Source of the DNA: CAWUIO01 sp963922455
GTDB lineage: Bacteria > Bacteroidota > Bacteroidia > Cytophagales > Microscillaceae
DNA length: 64,000 bases
Direction: 5' to 3'
Assembly (NCBI GenBank): GCA_963922455.1
Contig: CAWUIO010000020.1
Location: 5,113 to 69,112, forward strand
The notes beneath the pieces were generated by a model. It was not told the DNA's origin. It ran no database searches and saw nothing but the letters and a program-made list of their open reading frames with translations. Every line of letters begins with the position of its first letter. Position 1 is the stretch's first letter. The position numbers and the translations under genes were made by a program. Of this stretch, positions 61,413 to 64,000 are shown in pieces.

Positions 61413-63452
61413 ATGAATGCAAGAAAATTTGACACAAGCTTCTTTGGTCATCCGGCTGGCCTCGCGATCTTATTCTTTACCGAAATGTGGGAAAGATTTA
61501 GTTATTACGGCATGCGGGGCCTATTGGTTTTATACATATATACCTCCGTTGAAGATGGGGGATTGGGCTGGTCCCGTTTAGAAGCCGTAGGATTGTACGG
61601 TTGGTATACCATGTTTGTATACTTGATGTCTATACCCGGGGGGATCCTGGCGGATAAATATTTGGGGCAAAAACGGACAGTGATGTTGGGAGGAGCCTTA
61701 TTGTGTTTGGGACATGGCGTTTTAGCAATCCCGGGGATGACGGCCTTTTTTGGCGGATTGACCCTCATTGTATTAGGTGTAGGCGGTTTGAAGCCAAACA
61801 TCTCAACGATGGTGGGCGGTTTATATCAACAAGGAGATATACGACGAGATCAAGGATTTACCATTTTTTATATAGGGATTAATGTGGGCGCCTTTTTAGC
61901 CGGTATTATTGTGGGCTACATTGGGCAAACTGTAGGTTGGCATTATGGGTTTGGCTTGGCCGGTATCGGGATGGTATTTGGGCAGATTGTCTTTATCTGG
62001 GGACAAAAATACCTGGAAGGGGTAGGAGATCTGGTAAAAGTAGGAACCCATGCCGATCAAAACAGGCCCAATTACTTTTTAGATTTAGTAAAACAACCTG
62101 TACCCTTGGTCGTGACCCTTATCTTGATGGCCTTAGGCGTGTATGTGGCTACCCAGCAAAGTTTGGGATATGGCCTTATCTTGATGAGCATCGCCCCTTT
62201 CTTAGGGATGGGTATCAATATTTATAATCAAGAACTCAGCAAAATTGAGCGAGACCGGGTTGCGGTTTTACTTTTATCTTTTCTTATCATCATCATCTTC
62301 TGGGGGGCCTTTGAACAGGCCGGGGGGCTGATGAACATTTATGCCAATGAAAAAATAAATCGCGTTACCCAAACCTGGATTATTGACCTCCTCTTCCTCT
62401 TGGGAGTTCTCTACTTTGCTTACATGGGTTACCGCAAGATGCAAAGTAAAGCCGAGTATTATCACTATTGGCTTGGGGGCGCAGCCTTCCTCTTAGTGCT
62501 TGGAGTTTCTTTAAAATTTTTAGTCTTTACCGGTTCTAGCGCCGAAATTCCGGCCTCCGTTTTCCAGTCGGTTAACTCGTTCTTTATTTTGACGTGTGGT
62601 ACGGCGGTGGCGGCTTATTGGGCCAACCGGAAGCGGTTCGGCCGGGAGTCCTCTTCTTTATTTAAAATGGCTATTGGTACCATCATTATGGGTTTAGGCT
62701 TTGTCATGATGGCAGGGGCTTCGGTAGAAGCAAGTGCCGAGCCCTACGGCAAGGGGGCTATGATTTGGCTTATTATGGCTTATTTTCTCCACACCATCGG
62801 GGAATTATGCACCTCTCCGGTTTCCCTTTCTTTTGTAACCAAATTGGCTCCAGCCCAGTATGCCTCTATTATGATGGGACTTTACTTTGCCGCGACCGGT
62901 TTTGGGAACAAATTGGCCGGTTTGATTGGTGAATCGGCCCAGCCCGAACCGATAGAGGTCCATTTCCAAATGGATGATGAAGTGATGGCTAAGTATTCGT
63001 CTTTAAAAGAAGCTGTCTCCGAAGACAAGGATTTTACCCTGAATACCCAGATCTTTTTGGATGATAAAAAGAACCTAGTCTTGCAAGATGTAGTAGTCGG
63101 GCAGGAAGTCAGCCCCATCATCCAAATGAATGATGAAACGAAAAACCGCCTCAAGGATATGCTCTCAGAAGAATCGGTTAGCCCGCAAAACCCCTTTCAC
63201 ACCATTATTCGCTTCTCCAAAGACTCAGAAGCCAAGAAGTTCGGGGCCAATAAAGGCGATGGAAAAGATTACGACGGTGATCTCTTGGTTGACGAACTCC
63301 AAAACCGTTTAGAATTTAAAACCTTCCTTTCTATCACGGCCGTAACGGTTTTGTTTGGCCTGGTACTTATCATTTTCTTGCGCAAACTCAAAGCCTTGAC
63401 CCATGGCGTGGAAGAAGAAGAGCGGGATATGGTTGAGGAAAAAGCGGCTTAA
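61413..63452 (+). CDS. POT/PTR2 family proton-dependent oligopeptide transporter
   Basis: A protein of 679 residues. The N-terminus carries the POT signature EMWERFSYYGMRGLLVLYIYT (ExxER proton-coupling motif). It continues with GGILADKYLGQKRTVMLGG and the second PTR2 motif FTIFYIGINVGAFLAGI. About thirteen hydrophobic segments are seen. A soluble insert of about 130 charged residues (roughly 505-632, beginning AQPEPIEVHFQMDDE) precedes the final helix (FLSITAVTVLFGLVLIIFL); longer POT proteins of Bacteroidota often have one. It imports di- and tripeptides with protons. It is divergent from pckA. Confidence 0.93.
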   Translation: MNARKFDTSFFGHPAGLAILFFTEMWERFSYYGMRGLLVLYIYTSVEDGGLGWSRLEAVGLYGWYTMFVYLMSIPGGILADKYLGQKRTVMLGGALLCLGHGVLAIPGMTAFFGGLTLIVLGVGGLKPNISTMVGGLYQQGDIRRDQGFTIFYIGINVGAFLAGIIVGYIGQTVGWHYGFGLAGIGMVFGQIVFIWGQKYLEGVGDLVKVGTHADQNRPNYFLDLVKQPVPLVVTLILMALGVYVATQQSLGYGLILMSIAPFLGMGINIYNQELSKIERDRVAVLLLSFLIIIIFWGAFEQAGGLMNIYANEKINRVTQTWIIDLLFLLGVLYFAYMGYRKMQSKAEYYHYWLGGAAFLLVLGVSLKFLVFTGSSAEIPASVFQSVNSFFILTCGTAVAAYWANRKRFGRESSSLFKMAIGTIIMGLGFVMMAGASVEASAEPYGKGAMIWLIMAYFLHTIGELCTSPVSLSFVTKLAPAQYASIMMGLYFAATGFGNKLAGLIGESAQPEPIEVHFQMDDEVMAKYSSLKEAVSEDKDFTLNTQIFLDDKKNLVLQDVVVGQEVSPIIQMNDETKNRLKDMLSEESVSPQNPFHTIIRFSKDSEAKKFGANKGDGKDYDGDLLVDELQNRLEFKTFLSITAVTVLFGLVLIIFLRKLKALTHGVEEEERDMVEEKAA

Positions 63453-63485
63453 TCGCAAAGCATTACCAATATAATTTCTGTCAGG

Positions 63486-63869
63486 ATGCAGCAAATTATC
63501 TTAGTATTTTTGGGGGGAGGGCTTGGTAGTGTATGCCGCTATGCCTTGGGGCGTTGGGTTTTGTCTCAGTGGGGAACCCTTCTGTTTCCTTGGGCGACCT
63601 TTGCGGCCAATTTGCTGGGCTCTTTCCTGATTGCTTACCTACTTACCCTGAGTATGCACGTAACGCAGAGCAATCCTCGGCTCACCCTCTTACTCACTAC
63701 GGGCTTTTGTGGGGGATTTACGACCTTTTCTACCTTTGCCTATGAGAGCAGCACCTTATTAGAAAAGTCTAACTTTTGGCTACCCTGGCTTTATATGGGC
63801 TGCAGTATTTTTGGCGGGCTTTTGGCGGTGTACCTAGGTGTCTGGCTGGCGGGTGGCAAACCCCAATAA
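63486..63869 (+). CDS. crcB: Fluoride efflux channel CrcB/Fluc
   Basis: A protein of 127 residues with four hydrophobic helices. It has the Fluc hallmarks GGGLGSVCRYALG in helix 1, ATFAANLLGSFLIAYL in helix 2, and the pore motif GFCGGFTTFSTFAYE in helix 3, including the TFSTF phenylalanines. It forms a dual-topology dimer that lets fluoride leave the cell. No fluoride riboswitch fold was recognised in the 33-bp gap upstream, and its nearness to the POT transporter gene suggests read-through from that promoter. Confidence 0.95.
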   Translation: MQQIILVFLGGGLGSVCRYALGRWVLSQWGTLLFPWATFAANLLGSFLIAYLLTLSMHVTQSNPRLTLLLTTGFCGGFTTFSTFAYESSTLLEKSNFWLPWLYMGCSIFGGLLAVYLGVWLAGGKPQ

Positions 63870-63889
63870 GCCTATAAAAAAGAATCTTT

Positions 63890-64000
63890 GGGGCTTGCCC
63901 GCGCTCAAGATATTTTGGCTAAACTGACCACTTGTTTCTAGCGCGGGCCGGGCTAGGCTGCCGAGCCGGCTCCCCCGCATCCAGCGGCGGTCTCGGCCCT
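63890..64000 (+). repeat. Three-way-junction intergenic repeat, copy 10 (partial, divergent)
   Basis: The element runs off the window edge. It opens GGGGCTT; P2 pairs GCCCGCGC (63897-63904) with GCGCGGGC (63941-63948). Here the usual core is replaced after CGGGCTA, and P3 is flipped: GCCGAG (63960-63965) pairs with CTCGGC (63992-63997), whereas most copies have CTCG pairing with CGAG. This compensatory inversion supports P3 as a real stem. Confidence 0.85.

Noticed and set aside
63453..63485. Fluoride riboswitch before crcB
   Set aside because: Only 33 bp separate the genes and no matching fold is seen.
1..64000. tRNA, rRNA, tmRNA and prophage genes
   Set aside because: Looked for by eye on both strands; no cloverleaf, rRNA core sequence, ssrA or phage structural gene was recognised.

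Overview
The window reads as chromosome of a marine-type, gliding Bacteroidota, most likely of the Saprospiraceae. The signs are three very large secreted proteins with C-terminal type IX secretion (T9SS) sorting domains, a T9SS Plug-family protein, HYR-repeat adhesin modules, a periplasmic-propeller (Reg_prop/Y_Y_Y) histidine kinase, several TAnnTTTG promoter elements and little sign of Shine-Dalgarno sequences. I lean towards Saprospira from general recollection, which cannot be checked here. No rRNA, tRNA, CRISPR array, prophage or complete insertion sequence was seen.

Layout. 1-5 kb: 3' part of a giant HYR-repeat T9SS protein (six exact 486-bp units), a lipoprotein and a small protein resembling DNA polymerase III psi. 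5-12 kb: TlpA-like thioredoxin lipoprotein, gatB, T9SS Plug-family protein, fadH. 12-16.2 kb: a stand-alone cas6, a SiaC-family protein, phaB, an NlpC/P60 hydrolase, smpB. 16-21.5 kb: an Ig-like T9SS protein, two unknowns and an outer-membrane barrel. 21.8-29.4 kb: multi-PAS/GAF histidine kinase, yqgE, lptG, CPA1 antiporter. 29.5-33.6 kb: a minus-strand run hldD, 5-formyl-THF cyclo-ligase, egtB, egtD. 33.7-42.8 kb: a DUF4836-like protein, PTPS/QueD-family enzyme, 7TMR-DISM-SpoIIE phosphatase, HEAT-like protein, PH-like membrane protein, AEC transporter, YpdA. 43-54 kb: propeller histidine kinase, C4 zinc-ribbon coiled coil, agmatine deiminase, Sua5/TsaC, 1-Cys peroxiredoxin, rhomboid, alpha/beta hydrolase, viroplasmin-RNase H. 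54-64 kb: cadherin/LamG-like T9SS protein, UMF1 MFS transporter, histidine phosphatase, pckA, POT peptide transporter, crcB.

The outstanding feature is a family of ten dispersed intergenic elements of about 120-140 bp, roughly one per 6.4 kb. Each shows the same proposed three-way-junction fold. A closing stem P1 pairs the two ends and covaries between copies (GGCTT/AAGCC, GGCTG/CAGCC, GCGT/ACGC). A second stem P2 has a different sequence in every copy but is always perfectly self-complementary, up to 20 bp. Between P2 and a third stem P3 lies a near-invariant core, CGGGCTTTCGCTACTCGC. Copies sit in divergent, convergent and tandem gaps, in both orientations. That argues for an autonomous or trans-mobilised structured nucleic acid rather than an ordinary promoter, terminator or leader. 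A second, unrelated foldback MITE with 3-bp TAA target duplications lies at 46.8-47.0 kb.

Redox genes recur: egtB/egtD (ergothioneine), ypdA (bacillithiol disulfide reductase family), a 1-Cys peroxiredoxin and a TlpA-like lipoprotein. Central metabolism (pckA, fadH, phaB) and envelope genes (lptG, hldD, NlpC/P60) are interspersed as short units, and many gene pairs converge with little or no gap.
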